Of a DNA stretch of 64,000 nt, positions 61,801-64,000 are shown piece after piece. The stretch is from contig NC_092471.1 in the NCBI RefSeq assembly GCF_047495875.1, positions 12,607,001-12,671,000 on the forward strand, given 5' to 3'. The position numbers and the translations under genes are program-made. This DNA is from Pithys albifrons albifrons. Lineage: Eukaryota > Chordata > Aves > Passeriformes > Thamnophilidae. A model generated the notes under the pieces. The model did no database searches. It was not told the origin of the DNA and saw only the letters and a list, made by a program, of their open reading frames with translations. Each line of letters starts with the position of its first letter. Positions within the stretch are counted from its first letter, which is position 1.

Positions 61801-64000
61801 TTGTGGCACTGCTCAGCAGGGAACATTGAGAAAAAAAATCAGACTTAGCTCCATGCAGTGTCTCTGTTCCTTATACCAATTTACACTATATGTAAAGAAA
61901 AGTTTCTTCTCTGTAAATACCCTTAGCATATTCTTTTGCACCACGTACAAAAAATAATTACAATGCCAGGCAAGAAAATGCTGGTTAGTGGCTCTCTGGA
62001 TAATCATTTCATAATAGCTCTTATCCTGTTACAATTTTTTTTGCTGCTGAATTAATATCTTATTGTAACTCCAACAATGGGATACATTATTTTAAAACAT
62101 TGTTTTGTTAAGCTTTTCTCTGTAGGGACATATTGAGAATCCAGCACTGCTCTGCTTCTTTATAGTTCCTCAAACATTGTTGTGTACAGGAAAGATGAGG
62201 GTTTGGGAGCTGTTCAGAATTATTTACAACAGAAAAGCAGCAAACAAAAAGGTTGAGCTGAGAACCAATTTACCAGGGCAGAGTATGCTGACTGAAATGA
62301 AGTCCTGTAGTCTGAGGAAACAGACATTATGAGAAGCAATTACAAAGTGTAATTTAGGTGTTGGCTGATTTTATTATGATAGTGTTAAGAAATAGTGTCC
62401 ACACTGGTTGTTTTATTGTAGGGGTTATTATAAAACTCCATGCATAAGCCAGAATTTAAAAGTCTCATTCCTAGATACCTTAGTCGTACATGAATCACCT
62501 TTAGTAGAGATTACTGAGAAGAAAGTAAATATTCCAGTGTAATGCACTGCTGCAATGTATTGTAATGAGTAGTACAAAACGCTGGACCCAGTGATTCATT
62601 TTAGTTCCTTTTGCATCAAACTAATTCAATTGTTAGTAATGAAAAAAAAGCTGTCTGAAGATAAAAAAGTAGCGGTAAAAGAATTGTCACCCCTGCCCAG
62701 TGACAAGAAAAAGAAAGATACATGCAAATGTTTTTACCTTTTCAATATCATTTTGTATCCTAATCTACATCCAACAGCGACACTGTCACATTCTCAGATG
62801 TAAAGAGTGCAATCCGCAGACAGGGCTAAATCACATTAGGCAGCAGAGATAATAGAGCCCGGGCATGCAGAACATCCAGGCAGGCTTCTAGCTGGGACTA
62901 TGGGGTGATTTGGGACATTCAATGAGGTAGGAAGGGCTGTCTCCTCCAATTTCACTGTATTTATTGGGGATTTAATATATTTTCTTCAAGATATTTGCAG
63001 TGGAAATCAGTTTGTCGGAGGTCATCTAATTGAATCTACAGCCCTGGCAACCCTTCACAAAGGCTGCCAGGAATGACCGAGTTGCTAATGTTTAACTGTG
63101 AATACCCAGCAGGGGTCCTCCACAGGCCTGAATACAGTCAATTATGTTATTTTTCTAAATATTAGTGACTCAGCTGTCTCTGCTTGTGAAGAGTTGCCAG
63201 GGTCACAGATACAATCAGACAGATCCTCCCCCCGCTTCACTTCTAAGAGATGGGGAGGATCTTTTAAATATCGCACTGAATAATCCTGAAGAAGGGGGTT
63301 GTTCTCAGAGGCTGTGCTGCTTCTCCAGGGTGGTTGCACACACTCTCGTGTGTTTGTGGGTGCCAGCGTCCAGGCAGGGCAGTGTGGAAGTGCCTGGGGC
63401 AGCACTGCCAGGCAGGAGCAGCCTCACAGGTCTGTGAAATAAATACAGATTTCACAGTTCGGCTCAATAGGCCCCAGGACTGAGATGTGGCAAAAGACAG
63501 AGGTATCAACAGCTTGTCTCACCCTTTTAATACTTTTTTGTTCTTTCTCTTCCACACTCCCTCCCTACCTCTCATCGTGCTCCAAACATCTCTCTGGCAG
63601 GAATGTTTCCATGTAGCCTAACAATCCTGCTTTCCATTTTCGTCATCAATGAGAAACACGGAGTGGTGGCTAAGGAGCCTATCCACGGTTCCAAGTGCCC
63701 TTCACTGGGGCTTACAGATCCCCAGCAGCCCCCACCCCTTTGCCCTCTACACAGAGCCCCTCAAGTATTTTAGGTTTTTGTTTGCAACTTCCTTAGTTTT
63801 TGCCAAAAAGGATCTTTTCCAAAGCTCAGCATTCTCCAGTAACAGCACCCCTATCCCTGTGGTCCACAGCCCAGCTCTTCTTATCTGATCAACAGTTTTT
63901 GGCAGAAGAGATGTAGAGAATTTAAGAGCCAGTGCATCATTTTGGCCCAGATCTGAGTTAGTGCTTTGGAGTTGCCAAAGTTTCCTAATTTACTGGTGTT
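55871..64000. other. 5' flank of CHRDL1, no gene recognised
   Basis: About 8 kb upstream of the CpG island with no recognisable coding exon, transposable element or RNA gene. The longest open frames (61153-61581 plus, 60174-60521 minus, 56639-57073 minus) show no family features. Candidate conserved non-coding stretches by eye are 60780-60960 and 62820-63110. Confidence 0.6.

Noticed and set aside
55871..64000. Exons of the neighbouring genes expected from human synteny (for example PAK3)
   Set aside because: No segment shows recognisable kinase or other coding similarity; the neighbours probably lie outside the window.

Overview
This window looks like avian nuclear DNA. It carries CR1 LINE fragments ending in the ATTCTATG-type tails typical of birds, one ERV-type LTR, no mammalian-type SINEs, and one vertebrate gene that can be read exon by exon. 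The order of bird cannot be fixed from the sequence; a passerine or other neoavian is my guess only.

The gene is CHRDL1 (chordin-like 1, also called ventroptin or neuralin-1), a secreted BMP antagonist, on the minus strand. Eleven coding exons were assembled by hand between 52268 (ATG) and 17520 (TAA). Every junction has AG/GT splice sites and compatible phase. They add to 1371 nt, that is 456 codons plus stop, the length I recall for the main human isoform. The protein has a signal peptide, three von Willebrand factor type C (VWC) domains (about residues 37-101, 117-181 and 263-327), a basic linker between VWC2 and VWC3, and a conserved C-terminal region. A CpG island at about 54.6-55.9 kb is the likely promoter and first non-coding exon. 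The 3' UTR probably runs from 17519 to about 15.0-15.2 kb.

Layout: 1-15 kb is the gene-free 3' flank with CR1 pieces, a short minisatellite and a CCCT tract. 15-17.5 kb is the likely 3' UTR. 17.5-52.3 kb holds the coding exons; intron 4 (16.2 kb) carries three CR1 fragments and an LTR. 52.3-55.9 kb is intron 1 plus the CpG island. 55.9-64 kb is the gene-free 5' flank.

The most unusual object is in the last intron (18449-18791). It is an insert of about 317 bp bounded by 13-bp direct repeats that match at 12 positions. It combines a tRNA-Gln-like 5' half, a tRNA 3' half in the opposite orientation and a deleted 5S rRNA-like segment, followed by about 150 bp of unrecognised body with a perfect hairpin. 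It looks like a mosaic of Pol III transcripts inserted by retroposition. I do not recognise it as a described bird SINE.
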